This document shows positions 20,404 through 28,642 of a stretch of 64,000 nucleotides of DNA, one piece after another. The stretch covers positions 1 through 64,000 of the forward strand of contig NZ_JANEYT010000007.1 in assembly GCF_024357955.1 (NCBI RefSeq). Direction: 5' to 3'. Each line of letters opens with the position of its first letter. Position 1 is the first letter of the stretch. The DNA is from Photobacterium pectinilyticum. Lineage in GTDB: Bacteria > Pseudomonadota > Gammaproteobacteria > Enterobacterales > Vibrionaceae. A program made the translations under genes and the position numbers. A model generated the notes under the pieces. It saw only the letters and a list, made by a program, of their open reading frames with translations, ran no database searches and was not told the origin of the DNA.

Positions 20404-21267
20404 TTAACCGCAAGAACCCTGCTCGCTTTGGCTCAGCTGCTTGATTGAAAAGCCCTGTTGCTTGAGCAGCTCGGGAAGCCCTTCCTCTCCCAATAGATGC
20501 ATCGCACCGACCACGATCAAGAACTTACCCCGCTGATACGTCGGATCGTTTGTTAGTTGTTTTGCCCAGTCGTGGTTGCGGTCGTTGATAAGGGCAGCGT
20601 CGGTTTCGTCGGTGTACTGGCTGTCATCAAACAGGGTTGCGAGCTGTTGTTGATCTCCGGCCTGCCAGGCACTGATCAGACAAGAGAGCTGATTGGTCAT
20701 CTCTTCCCACTCATTGACCGTCGTCATCAGAAGATCTTTACCGTGATCATCGAGTTGCTCCATCAAACGTAGTTGCTGTTCGATGCTTTCCAGCTCGAGG
20801 ATAGGCATCTGTTTGGCCTGAGCGCGTTTGAGCAAGGTGATATCAATGCCTCTATCTGGACTCAGCCCAGCTTGCTCGGCCATCTTCATCTGTAGGCTGA
20901 TGGCTGCCAACCAAGGTGGCGAGCTAAGCAGTGGTGAAGACGATATCCCAGCTTGTTTGGCAGTGGCAGCAAGCGACTGTTTCTCACTGTCTGTCAGCAT
21001 CTGGGCCGTTGTTGCGATTGCTGGGTTGAGTTGTGCCGAGCTAGGTCTGAGGATATTGGCCTCAACGACGAGGGCATCGGCACTGTCCCAATGGGTGGTA
21101 AACGCTGTCGGCAGGGGGTAGAAGTTATCGTCACCGGCATGGATTGAGCCCAGGATGATAAATTGTCGATTGGCATTTTCAGCTTGCCAAACTAGAGGCT
21201 CGGCAACAACGCTGGTTGCGATGAAAGGCAGAAGTAACGCTGTATGGGTGAAGAGTGATTTCAGCAT
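20404..21267 (-). CDS. TraB/GumN family protein
   Basis: A 287-residue secreted protein. An N-terminal signal peptide ends near ATSVVA, followed by the family motif GSIHAGDDNFYPLP (residues 41-54), an acidic substrate-like pocket (VVEANI) and the C-terminal FLIVVGAMHLLGEEGL motif. TraB/GumN proteins share a fold with the EreA/ChaN-like group and are thought to be metal-dependent hydrolases or proteases; no substrate is known for this one. It lies downstream of copA on the same strand. Confidence 0.9.
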   Translation of the reverse strand: MLKSLFTHTALLLPFIATSVVAEPLVWQAENANRQFIILGSIHAGDDNFYPLPTAFTTHWDSADALVVEANILRPSSAQLNPAIATTAQMLTDSEKQSLAATAKQAGISSSPLLSSPPWLAAISLQMKMAEQAGLSPDRGIDITLLKRAQAKQMPILELESIEQQLRLMEQLDDHGKDLLMTTVNEWEEMTNQLSCLISAWQAGDQQQLATLFDDSQYTDETDAALINDRNHDWAKQLTNDPTYQRGKFLIVVGAMHLLGEEGLPELLKQQGFSIKQLSQSEQGSCG

Positions 21268-21277
21268 AGTGATCCTG

Positions 21278-21318
21278 TGAGCTGATATAACCAGTGATCT
21301 GTTTGTTATATCAGCTCA
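21278..21318. repeat. 14-bp perfect inverted repeat before the TraB gene
   Basis: TGAGCTGATATAAC (21278-21291) and its exact complement (21305-21318) flank a 13-base loop, ten bases upstream of the TraB/GumN start. No U-run follows on either side, so a simple terminator is unlikely. An operator or a structured 5' leader is possible. Confidence 0.7.
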
Positions 21319-21336
21319 TGACAGGGTCGGGTAGGC

Positions 21337-21405
21337 CTATTTTGGCTGGAGCCAGAACCACCAGACAATAAAGGCAATGGCAAGGGTGCCGATAATAGCG
21401 ACCAT
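21337..21405 (-). CDS. 22-residue hydrophobic ORF directly behind copA
   Basis: An ORF of 22 codons, MVAIIGTLAIAFIVWWFW then LQPK, starts two bases after the copA stop codon. Its ribosome site (GGAGAG) lies inside the last copA codons, so it would be translationally coupled. It is a single transmembrane helix with a short basic tail, resembling in style the small subunits of some P-type ATPases such as KdpF. I do not recognise the family; expression is inferred. Confidence 0.55.
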   Translation of the reverse strand: MVAIIGTLAIAFIVWWFWLQPK

Positions 21406-21406
21406 G

Positions 21407-24391
21407 TTAACTCTCCATCTTAGGTTGTAGTCGGGTACCTGGTCGGTCTTCGCCATCAGGTTTGAATAGCCTTAACCGGTTGGCATTGCTGACAACGGTA
21501 ATGGAAGACAGTGCCATGGCGGCACCTGCCACGACAGGGCTGAGCAGCGCGCCGGTGAACGGGAATAGGATCCCTGCTGCAATCGGAATACCCAGCGTGT
21601 TATACACAAAGGCGCCGAACAGATTTTGCTTCATATTTCGGAGCGTTGCCTTAGAGAGTTGCAATGCATCGGGTACACCATGGAGGGAGTGACGCACCAG
21701 AGTCAGCTGGGCACTCTCAATGGCGACATCACTGCCACTGCCCATTGCGATACCAATATCGGCTTGGGCTAAGGCTGGGGCATCATTGATGCCGTCACCG
21801 ACCATGGCAATCCGTTTACCTTGTTGCTGGATCTTTGCCACTTCGCTGGCTTTACCGTCAGGCAGTACACCGGCGATGACATGGTCGATACCAGCCTGTC
21901 TGGCGATGGCATTGGCGGTTGTTGGAATATCACCCGTGAGCATGATGACCTCAAGGCCCATCTTCTTCATCCGTTTTATCGCTGCCACCGAATCATGACG
22001 GATCGGATCACTGACGGCCAGTAAGCCTGCCAGTTGGCCATCGACGGCAACATATATCGGCGTAGCCCCTTGTTCGCTTGTACTTTCGGCGGCTGAATTT
22101 GCGAGTACGAGATCGATCTGGTGCTGGGCCATTAATTTCTGGTTGCCCAGTAACACGCTGTGGCCTGACACTTCGCCGCTGATGCCAAAGCCGGGCAGGG
22201 CCAGAAAATGTTGCTGCGGCTCTAGGCTGAGTGCTTCTGCTTTGGCAGCGTTAACAATAGCGGTTGCGAGGGGGTGCTCGGAACCTTGCTCAAGACTGGC
22301 TGCCAGTGTCAGCAGTTGCCCCTTGTTGAAGCCGTTATAACAGTTACTGTCGACAAGCGCAGGCTTACCTTCTGTCAGGGTACCGGTTTTGTCCAGCACT
22401 ACAGTATTGATATCAGATGCGATTTGCAGCGCTTCAGCGTTACGGATCAATACCCCGTATTCAGCGGCGCGGCCAACGCCCACTGTGACCGACATCGGGG
22501 TCGCAAGACCCAGAGCACAAGGGCAGGCGATGATCAGCACGGTAGTGGCTGTTACCAACATATAGACTGATGAGGGTTCAGGTCCGAAGTAGTACCAGAT
22601 CATGGCCGTGATGATAGCAATGATCATGACGGCTGGTACGAAAATAGCTGAAATAGAGTCTGCTAATCGTGCTAGTGCCGGCTTACTGCTTTGCGCTTGG
22701 CGGACCAACTCAATGATCCTTGCCAGCATAGTGTCGCGGCCAATTTTTTCTGCGGTAAACAGTAGGCTACCGTGCTGGTTGATAGTACCTGCATGGAGGG
22801 GTTCGCCTGCTTTTTTATTGGCCGGGATCGGTTCACCGGTCAGCATTGACTCATCAATATAGCTTTGCCCGTCAAGGATAGTGCCATCGACTGGGACCTT
22901 GGCTCCGGGATGAAGACGCAAGACCATGCCGGTACGGACATCGGCAAGGGGGACTTCCCGCTCTTTGCCATTGTCCATGATGATGGCGGTTTGCGGCTGC
23001 AAATCCATTAGCTGCTCAAGTGCTTTGGAGGTCCGGCTGCGGGCATGAGCTTCCAAGGCATGGCCTAGGGTGATCAAACCTAAAATCATTGCCGAGGCTT
23101 CGAAATACACATGTCGGGCCTGCATCGGCAACAAGTCCGGCACCAGTACCACCAACATCGAATACAGCCAAGCCGCACCGGTTCCCAATGCAACCAGAGT
23201 GTCCATTGAAGCACGATGGTACTTGAAGGCTTTCCAGGCATTGACGAAGAAATGCCTTCCGACAGTGGCAAGCAGTAATAAAGTGATAAGACCAATGGAT
23301 CCCCAGCCTAGCTGGTCTGCTCTAGAGGTGATCATCATGCTGCCGCCAAATACTCCCCACGCCATGAGCGGGCCACCGACGGTCAGTGCAATATAGGCAT
23401 TCTTGATATGCTGGCGGTAAACCTGTTCGTTCTGGGCCTGCTGGCGTTGACGACGTGTGAGTTCATCTTCTGATAGTTCAGCTTGATAGCCAGCATCTTC
23501 AATAGCTTGAATGATCAGATTACTTGATGCGCTACCGCTTACCAGCGCGGTTCTTTCGGCGAGATTGACACTAGTGGATGAGACGCCGGATACGCTGAGA
23601 ATAGCTTTCTCGACAGAGCTGACGCAGCTGGCACAGGTCATACCCGACAAGATAAATTGTTGAGAGGTCACCTCGTCATTCGTTGTTGCATTGTCATTCT
23701 GTGACTGGCTGGTTTGCTGTGGGTTGCTGGTAGGTATGTCGTTTAATACCGCTTCAGGATTAACACTGATTTTGTTAGCAACACTTTCGCTTGCTGGCGA
23801 GGCGCTAAACCCAGCCGCTTCAATCAAACTGATAACCTCAGCCTGTCCCCGTGAGGTTTGTATGCTGGCATGGGTTTTGGTCACGGAGAAGCTTTCAATA
23901 TCGGCGTGCTCTTTGAGCAAGGTTTCGACTTTGGCGACACATTTACCACAGCTCAGGCCCGACAGGGAGAGCTCGTAAGTGCGAGACGTAAGCTCAGATT
24001 GTTTTGTCTCATAAAAGGGCACGCTGAAGCCGAGTGATTCTATCAGCGCAATTAACTTCGGTTCAGGTAAACAACCGGTAGCGCTAAGCTCGGTCTTGCT
24101 GACGTCTGCTGAAAAGATCTCTGGGTGGCTGTCCAGTGCATCCTTGACCTTGCGTACACATTTGCCGCATGACAGGCCAGCGAGTGGTAGCTGGTAGTGG
24201 TAGCCTGCTTCGTATCCAAGCTGGGTGATGGCATCGACTGCCGCCTGTGGAGCAAAGTCGCCCCGTAGGTTAGCCCGCTCGGTATTGACATCAACGGACT
24301 CGATGCCCGGAATTTCAGTGAGGGCCGCTTTGATTTTATTGGCGCAATTCATGCAGCGCACTTTGCTTAGCGATAGGGTTAAGTCGACCAT
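21407..24391 (-). CDS. copA: copper-exporting P1B-type ATPase CopA
   Basis: A 994-residue inner-membrane Cu(I) exporter, longer than E. coli CopA (834) because it has four N-terminal heavy-metal domains, with metal motifs CMNC (about residue 14), CGKC (74), CGKC (149) and CASC (253). A Gln/Asn/Thr-rich linker lies between domains three and four. The catalytic core has the CPC motif in CPCALGLATP, the phosphorylated Asp in DKTGTLTEGKP and the hinge GDGINDAPALAQADIG. It diverges from cueR and has a CueR-type promoter. Confidence 0.97.
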   Translation of the reverse strand: MVDLTLSLSKVRCMNCANKIKAALTEIPGIESVDVNTERANLRGDFAPQAAVDAITQLGYEAGYHYQLPLAGLSCGKCVRKVKDALDSHPEIFSADVSKTELSATGCLPEPKLIALIESLGFSVPFYETKQSELTSRTYELSLSGLSCGKCVAKVETLLKEHADIESFSVTKTHASIQTSRGQAEVISLIEAAGFSASPASESVANKISVNPEAVLNDIPTSNPQQTSQSQNDNATTNDEVTSQQFILSGMTCASCVSSVEKAILSVSGVSSTSVNLAERTALVSGSASSNLIIQAIEDAGYQAELSEDELTRRQRQQAQNEQVYRQHIKNAYIALTVGGPLMAWGVFGGSMMITSRADQLGWGSIGLITLLLLATVGRHFFVNAWKAFKYHRASMDTLVALGTGAAWLYSMLVVLVPDLLPMQARHVYFEASAMILGLITLGHALEAHARSRTSKALEQLMDLQPQTAIIMDNGKEREVPLADVRTGMVLRLHPGAKVPVDGTILDGQSYIDESMLTGEPIPANKKAGEPLHAGTINQHGSLLFTAEKIGRDTMLARIIELVRQAQSSKPALARLADSISAIFVPAVMIIAIITAMIWYYFGPEPSSVYMLVTATTVLIIACPCALGLATPMSVTVGVGRAAEYGVLIRNAEALQIASDINTVVLDKTGTLTEGKPALVDSNCYNGFNKGQLLTLAASLEQGSEHPLATAIVNAAKAEALSLEPQQHFLALPGFGISGEVSGHSVLLGNQKLMAQHQIDLVLANSAAESTSEQGATPIYVAVDGQLAGLLAVSDPIRHDSVAAIKRMKKMGLEVIMLTGDIPTTANAIARQAGIDHVIAGVLPDGKASEVAKIQQQGKRIAMVGDGINDAPALAQADIGIAMGSGSDVAIESAQLTLVRHSLHGVPDALQLSKATLRNMKQNLFGAFVYNTLGIPIAAGILFPFTGALLSPVVAGAAMALSSITVVSNANRLRLFKPDGEDRPGTRLQPKMES

Positions 24392-24433
24392 ATTAAAGCC
24401 TTACTGGTGATACAGTTTGATTCACTTAAATCT

Positions 24434-24464
24434 ATCTTAAAGCTTCCATCAACTGGAAGGTCAA
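24434..24464 (-). promoter_or_regulatory. CueR-activated promoter of copA
   Basis: On the minus strand TTGACC (24459-24464) and TAAGAT (24434-24439) are 19 bases apart, the over-long spacer typical of MerR-family promoters. The spacer holds the dyad CTTCC-N7-GGAAG. This closely matches the E. coli copA promoter. It lies 43 bases upstream of the copA start codon. Confidence 0.9.
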
Positions 24465-24540
24465 ATCATTTTGAGGTTTATCAAGAAAAGCGAAAATGGG
24501 CTTGTCACTGGCTCTAAGACAGCGAATACTAATAAGTATA

Positions 24541-24562
24541 ACCTTCCATAAGCTGTAAGGAT
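24541..24562 (+). promoter_or_regulatory. second partial CueR-like dyad at the cueR start
   Basis: ACCTTCC-N7-TAAGGAT carries one full and one imperfect CueR half-site and overlaps the cueR ribosome site. It could allow autoregulation by CueR; this is inferred from similarity to the copA dyad only. Confidence 0.4.
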
Positions 24563-24566
24563 GAGT

Positions 24567-24959
24567 ATGAATATCAGTGATGTCGCCCAACAAACCGGAC
24601 TGACAGCCAAGACTATCCGCTTTTACGAGGATAAAGGCATTATTTCCCCCCCGGCCCGGGCGGCAAATGGCTATCGCCAATACAGTGCCAAGCATATCGA
24701 TGAGCTGCATTTGATCCGGCGCTCGCGTTTGGTGGGCTTTACTTTGGATGAAGGCCGCGAGCTACTGGCTTTTTCCCGCGATCCACAGCGGCGCAGTGCC
24801 GACGTCAAAGCCAAGGCCGAACAAAAGCTGGTCGAGATTGACGAAAAGATCAAAGAGCTGCTGGAGATGAAGCAGACTTTGGAGAGCCTGACCAAGCAGT
24901 GCCCGGGTGATGAGGGGGCGAGTTGTCCAATTATTGAAGGTCTATGCCGCAACGGCTGA
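24567..24959 (+). CDS. cueR: Cu(I)-responsive MerR-family regulator CueR
   Basis: A 130-residue MerR-type activator. The helix-turn-helix (ISDVAQQTGLTAKTIRFYED) lies at the N-terminus, followed by the dimerisation coiled coil and a metal loop with two cysteines, CPGDEGASC, the CueR/Cu(I) signature. The start at 24567 (MNISDV) has AAGGA at good spacing; the ATG at 24561 touches it. CueR senses cytoplasmic Cu(I) and activates copA. It is divergent from copA and monocistronic. Confidence 0.95.
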   Translation: MNISDVAQQTGLTAKTIRFYEDKGIISPPARAANGYRQYSAKHIDELHLIRRSRLVGFTLDEGRELLAFSRDPQRRSADVKAKAEQKLVEIDEKIKELLEMKQTLESLTKQCPGDEGASCPIIEGLCRNG

Positions 24960-24968
24960 GAAAAAGAT

Positions 24969-24996
24969 AAGGCAGGGGTATATCCCTGCCTTGTTA
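24969..24996 (+). terminator. terminator after cueR
   Basis: AAGGCAGGG and CCCTGCCTT form a stem around a short loop, followed by GTTATTTC. It lies nine bases past the stop. Confidence 0.8.
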
Positions 24997-25037
24997 TTTC
25001 TGCATTGTCATTACTGGCTTCGAGTGGCTGTATGTAC

Positions 25038-25892
25038 TCAGTAAAGCAGTGAGTAAAGTTGGCGGCGGTATTTGCTTGCCACAGCATTGCCTTGGCCAAG
25101 GGCAGCTAGAATGTCCATCATGCTCTTTTTCGCGGCACCATCGGCAAAGTTCATGTCTTGACGAAGTAGCTTGATCAATAGTTCCAGCGCCTCTTCTGCA
25201 CGCTCAACTTGGCTATATTGCACTGCCAGTTCAAAGGTAATATCACGATTGTCAGGTTCAGCCGACAGTTTTTCTTCCAGCAGGCGGATTTCCGGAGAGT
25301 CGCTGGCTTGCTGGTGCAATTCCAGTTTCGCCATCAGGCCCTTGTACTTGGCATCTTGATCTTGCATTGGGATAGTGGCAAGTAAGGTTTCTGCCTCGTC
25401 AAACTGTGAAGTCCCCAGGAGGCATTCGGCAATTGCCAAGTTGATCACGCTGTTCTGAGCAAACTTAGTTGCCAGTTCACGCAGTACTGGCAAGGCTTCG
25501 TTGTACTGCTGGTTGTCGACTTGCTCCAAAGCCGCTTTTAAGGCGAGTTCTTCAGGGCTTGGCAGGTGTTTAGCCAGCATCTCGGCAAGGCTTTGTTCGG
25601 TTTGCGGCCCGGCAGCGCCATCAACGGGTTGGCCGTCTTTAAACACGGCGACTGTCGGTAGGCTACGTACACCAAACTGTCCTGCAACCATTGGTTGAGT
25701 TTCGCAGTTAAGGGTCGCAAGAGTGACCTGGCCTTGATAAGACGCTGCCAGCTTTTCCAAAATTTGATTAACTTCAGCAGTTTCAGGCATTGATGGGGCC
25801 CAAAAACTGATCACGACAGGGGTCTGCATCGATTGCTCGATCACCTGCTGAAGATTCTGTTCATTCAGTTCAATGGCTAGTTGGTCATACAT
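25038..25892 (-). CDS. cnoX: thioredoxin-like co-chaperone CnoX (YbbN)
   Basis: A 284-residue protein with an N-terminal thioredoxin fold (about 1-110) and a TPR region (about 115-284). The active-site position reads FWAPSMPE with no cysteine, so it cannot be a disulfide reductase; the E. coli homologue is a chaperedoxin that hands clients to GroEL and DnaK. The only Cys residues are elsewhere (NCETQ near 63; ECLL). It follows the E. coli neighbourhood copA-cueR-ybbN-ybbO-tesA-ybbA-ybbP. Confidence 0.93.
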   Translation of the reverse strand: MYDQLAIELNEQNLQQVIEQSMQTPVVISFWAPSMPETAEVNQILEKLAASYQGQVTLATLNCETQPMVAGQFGVRSLPTVAVFKDGQPVDGAAGPQTEQSLAEMLAKHLPSPEELALKAALEQVDNQQYNEALPVLRELATKFAQNSVINLAIAECLLGTSQFDEAETLLATIPMQDQDAKYKGLMAKLELHQQASDSPEIRLLEEKLSAEPDNRDITFELAVQYSQVERAEEALELLIKLLRQDMNFADGAAKKSMMDILAALGQGNAVASKYRRQLYSLLY

Positions 25893-26094
25893 GGGTTTAT
25901 CTTCACTCCCTGGACTTCTGAAAAAGCGCGTAGGCCATAAATATCTTTGTTGAATTAGTTATGGGGGGGAAGGTGTGAATTTTCAAGGTGGGGCAGTGAG
26001 ATGGTACTGGCAGGGATAAAATTAATCTGGGTAGGAGTGAGTCAATAGCGGGTCTTGAGTCAATACAGCAGAGGCTGGTGAAACCGGAGCGAAT

Positions 26095-26118
26095 AAAAAT
26101 GGAGAGCCCGGCTCTCCA
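26095..26118 (-). terminator. strong hairpin terminator of small ORF
   Basis: TGGAGAGCC and GGCTCTCCA pair around one base, and the minus strand continues TTTTTATTC. It begins four bases after the stop codon of the 22-residue ORF. Confidence 0.8.
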
Positions 26119-26121
26119 GTT

Positions 26122-26190
26122 TTATTGAAACGTTAACAGCAATGCGAGTGTCACACACACACAAAGCATATTTATTTGGCGTAATGTCAT
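26122..26190 (-). CDS. 22-residue candidate small membrane peptide
   Basis: An ORF reading MTLRQINMLCVCVTLA then LLLTFQ starts at 26190. AAAGG lies at correct spacing before the ATG (AGAAAGGTGTGACAATG), and a strong factor-independent terminator follows immediately after the stop. The peptide is a short polar N-terminus plus one hydrophobic helix with two cysteines. The compact RBS-ORF-terminator unit suggests a real small gene, or a small RNA with a coding segment. I do not recognise the family. Confidence 0.55.
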   Translation of the reverse strand: MTLRQINMLCVCVTLALLLTFQ

Positions 26191-26485
26191 TGTCACACCT
26201 TTCTTCTTTTTTTGTTTCGGAACGGTTATGGATGAAAATGAAGGTCTGTAGGGAGTAACCTTTAATTTACACTACAAGCTTAACCGTGCCGTGTGACATA
26301 AATATTACATTTCTTGTTTTTTTTGGCGGAAGCATTGTTTCCGCCCGGCAATTCCGTGTTTTTAAAGGTTTGTTCTTCCCCGATGGTGCTTTTTTGAACC
26401 CAGTTACTTATAACTAGCTATTTTTTATGAGGGTTTATTGAGCACCATTAACCCTGGCTATCATTGGGCTAAGGTGTTCCGTGTG

Positions 26486-27322
26486 TTAATCACTTTTGAT
26501 TAACAGGGCGTCGAGCAGCCGAGTTGGCAAAATACGGCGTAGGAAGCCGAAAATGTATGTTGGCTGAGTAACATAGTATCGGGCTTTTGGCTCAGTGGTT
26601 TCCATGATGGCTTGTAATGGTTTCAAAACGGCCTCGGGGCCAAGGGTGAATTTGCCTGATGGTGACTTTTTGCCCAGTCGGCCTAGGGTGTTCTGATAGT
26701 TGGCCAAGTGGCGGGAGTTAGGCATATCGATGTATTGCTCGAACTTTACCTTGGCGTTGGCCCTAAACAGGCTATCAATCGGTCCGGGTTCAATCAAGCT
26801 GACTTTGATCGGTGTATTGGCCAATTCTAAGCGCAAGGTATCGGTATATCCCTCGAGGGCGAATTTACTGGCATTGTAAGCGCCGCGGTATTTCATCGCC
26901 ACGAGCCCGAGTACAGAACTGTTCTGGACGATTTTTCCGCTGCCTTGTTGCAGCATTACAGGGATAGCCTGTTTCGTCAGGTGATGCCAACCGAATAGGT
27001 TGCTTTCGAACTGCTGACGCAGGGCGTGGGTTGGCAGATCTTCAAGGGCGCCGGGCTGACCGTAGGCGGCGTTGTTGAACAACACATCCAATGTGCCACC
27101 AGTGATGGCAAGCATATCGCTAAACCCTTGCTCAATGGAGGCTTCGTCATCCATGTCCATCAGCACACAGTGTAAGCCTTCTTCTTTTAATCTATCGACA
27201 TCGCTTTGCCGACGGCAGCTGGCAACAACGTGATGGCCTTGTTGATGGAGTGATTTTGCGCAATGGTAGCCAATGCCGCTGCTGCAGCCGGTGATCAGAA
27301 TACGGAGTGTGTTACTAGGCAT
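26486..27322 (-). CDS. ybbO: short-chain dehydrogenase/reductase YbbO
   Basis: A classical SDR of 278 residues from the ATG at 27320-27322 (four more from 27334, where the Shine-Dalgarno would touch the start). The NADP-binding motif TGCSSGIG lies at about 10-17, NNAAYG near 85, and the catalytic Ser and Y-x-x-x-K (YNASKFALEGY) near 140-156. The E. coli homologue is a medium- to long-chain aldehyde reductase. It sits upstream of tesA in the conserved ybb cluster but is read in the same direction behind it, possibly as a tesA-ybbO unit. Confidence 0.92.
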   Translation of the reverse strand: MPSNTLRILITGCSSGIGYHCAKSLHQQGHHVVASCRRQSDVDRLKEEGLHCVLMDMDDEASIEQGFSDMLAITGGTLDVLFNNAAYGQPGALEDLPTHALRQQFESNLFGWHHLTKQAIPVMLQQGSGKIVQNSSVLGLVAMKYRGAYNASKFALEGYTDTLRLELANTPIKVSLIEPGPIDSLFRANAKVKFEQYIDMPNSRHLANYQNTLGRLGKKSPSGKFTLGPEAVLKPLQAIMETTEPKARYYVTQPTYIFGFLRRILPTRLLDALLIKSD

Positions 27323-27369
27323 CGTCGGGAGCATTCCTTGTCAAACGGATCTTTGGTGAATTGTGTTTG

Positions 27370-27966
27370 TTAAAGGTGTGGGGCAATTTCTTTGGCCATG
27401 AACTCGGCTATCCAAGGTTGAGCGTCGGGTTTGGGGTGTAAGCCGTCATCCATCATCCACTCCTGCTTGAGAATAATGTGTTCGAGGAAAAAAGGCAGCA
27501 GTGGGATCTCCAGTTGGCTGCTGATATCTTGATACACTTTTGCGAACTGATCGCTATAGCGCTTGCCATAATTAGGCGGTACAAATATTTGCATCAACAG
27601 TGGATAAGCCCCAGCTTGTTCAATCTGGGTGATCATTTCACCCAGATTATTGCGTATAGTTGTAGGAGGAAATCCTCTGAGCCCGTCATTGGCACCGAGC
27701 TCAATCAAGACAAAGTCTGGTTGGTGCTGCTCTAGCAGAAGGGGAAGTCGAGCTATCCCATTGCCAGTGGTGTCACCGGAAATACTGGCATTGATGATGG
27801 TGACGTCGTGGCCATATTTTTCAAGCTCAGTATCTAACAGGCTTGGCCAGCTCTGCTCAGCCTGCATTTGGTATCCGGCACTGAGGCTGTCACCCAGCAC
27901 GACAAGGGTTGCAGCAAAGGTCTGCTGAGTAAAAACAAGAACAAAAATGAATGAAAGGAATCGCAT
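27370..27966 (-). CDS. tesA: multifunctional acyl-CoA thioesterase/protease I/lysophospholipase L1
   Basis: A periplasmic SGNH hydrolase of 198 residues. The start at 27966 (MRFLSFIFVLVF) gives an 18- to 20-residue signal peptide ending TFAA. The catalytic Ser is in GDSLSAGY, the Gly and Asn blocks are ASISGDT and GANDGLRG, and the Asp-His pair is DGLHP near the C-terminus. The long upstream in-frame extension is antisense to ybbA and was rejected. Its start codon lies two bases from that of divergent ybbA, so any promoter must be inside ybbA. Confidence 0.95.
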   Translation of the reverse strand: MRFLSFIFVLVFTQQTFAATLVVLGDSLSAGYQMQAEQSWPSLLDTELEKYGHDVTIINASISGDTTGNGIARLPLLLEQHQPDFVLIELGANDGLRGFPPTTIRNNLGEMITQIEQAGAYPLLMQIFVPPNYGKRYSDQFAKVYQDISSQLEIPLLPFFLEHIILKQEWMMDDGLHPKPDAQPWIAEFMAKEIAPHL

Positions 27967-27967
27967 C

Positions 27968-28642
27968 ATGTCTACATCCGTGATTAAAGCTGAATCAGTG
28001 TCCAAGCAGGTGACGACAGCATCATCGTCACTCACCATTTTGCAGGATGTTTCGCTCGAGGTCGAGCAAGGCGAGGCAATTGCTTTGGTCGGTGTGTCAG
28101 GTGCAGGTAAGTCAACCTTGATGACCTTGTTAGCCGGTCTTGATATTCCGAGCCAAGGGAGTATTGAATTATTAGGCAAGCCTCTGGCAGAGATGGATGA
28201 TGAAGCGCGAGCAGCACTGCGTAGTGACAGTATAGGTTTTGTGTTCCAGAGCTTCTTGTTGATCCCTTCGTTATCGGCACTGGAAAATGTGATGTTGCCA
28301 GCCATCATCAAAGGCGAAGAAGCCGATGAAGGGCGGGCGCGTGAGCTACTTGATAAAGTTGGGCTAGCTGGGCGGGAAGTGCATTTACCAGCACAGTTAT
28401 CCGGTGGTGAACAACAGCGGGTTGCGTTGGCAAGAGCATTTATGACCCGTCCCCGAGTTCTGTTTGCCGATGAGCCAACCGGTAATCTCGACCAACATAC
28501 TGCCGCTACGATTATTGAGCTACTGTTTGCCCTTAACCGCGATCACGGTACAACTCTGGTGTTGGTGACCCATGATCCGCAATTGGCACAACGCTGTGAT
28601 CGGACCTTGACGCTGGAAAGTGGGAGCTTGGTAGCCGCATGA
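27968..28642 (+). CDS. ybbA: ABC transporter ATP-binding protein YbbA
   Basis: A 224-residue LolD/MacB-type ATPase from the ATG at 27968, which has AAAGGA nine bases upstream. Walker A is GVSGAGKST, the signature is LSGGEQQRVALARA and Walker B is VLFADEPTGNLD. It partners with YbbP, whose start overlaps its stop (ATGA). By similarity to the MacB superfamily the pair acts as a mechanotransmission or lipid-related system rather than an importer; the substrate is unknown. Confidence 0.94.
   Translation: MSTSVIKAESVSKQVTTASSSLTILQDVSLEVEQGEAIALVGVSGAGKSTLMTLLAGLDIPSQGSIELLGKPLAEMDDEARAALRSDSIGFVFQSFLLIPSLSALENVMLPAIIKGEEADEGRARELLDKVGLAGREVHLPAQLSGGEQQRVALARAFMTRPRVLFADEPTGNLDQHTAATIIELLFALNRDHGTTLVLVTHDPQLAQRCDRTLTLESGSLVAA

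Larger units (their letters stand above)
25893..26485. other. 593-base region between cnoX and ybbO
   Basis: It holds one candidate 22-residue ORF and its terminator (26095-26190) on the minus strand and a stem-loop GGCGGAA/TTCCGCC at 26325-26345 that lacks a T-run in either direction. Nothing longer with coding character was seen on either strand. Confidence 0.6.

Noticed and set aside
26325-26345. GGCGGAA/TTCCGCC stem-loop as a terminator
   Set aside because: The T-run is on the wrong side for both strands; it remains an unexplained stem.
27967-28311. N-terminal extension of tesA
   Set aside because: It is antisense to ybbA and would put about 115 residues before a clear signal peptide.
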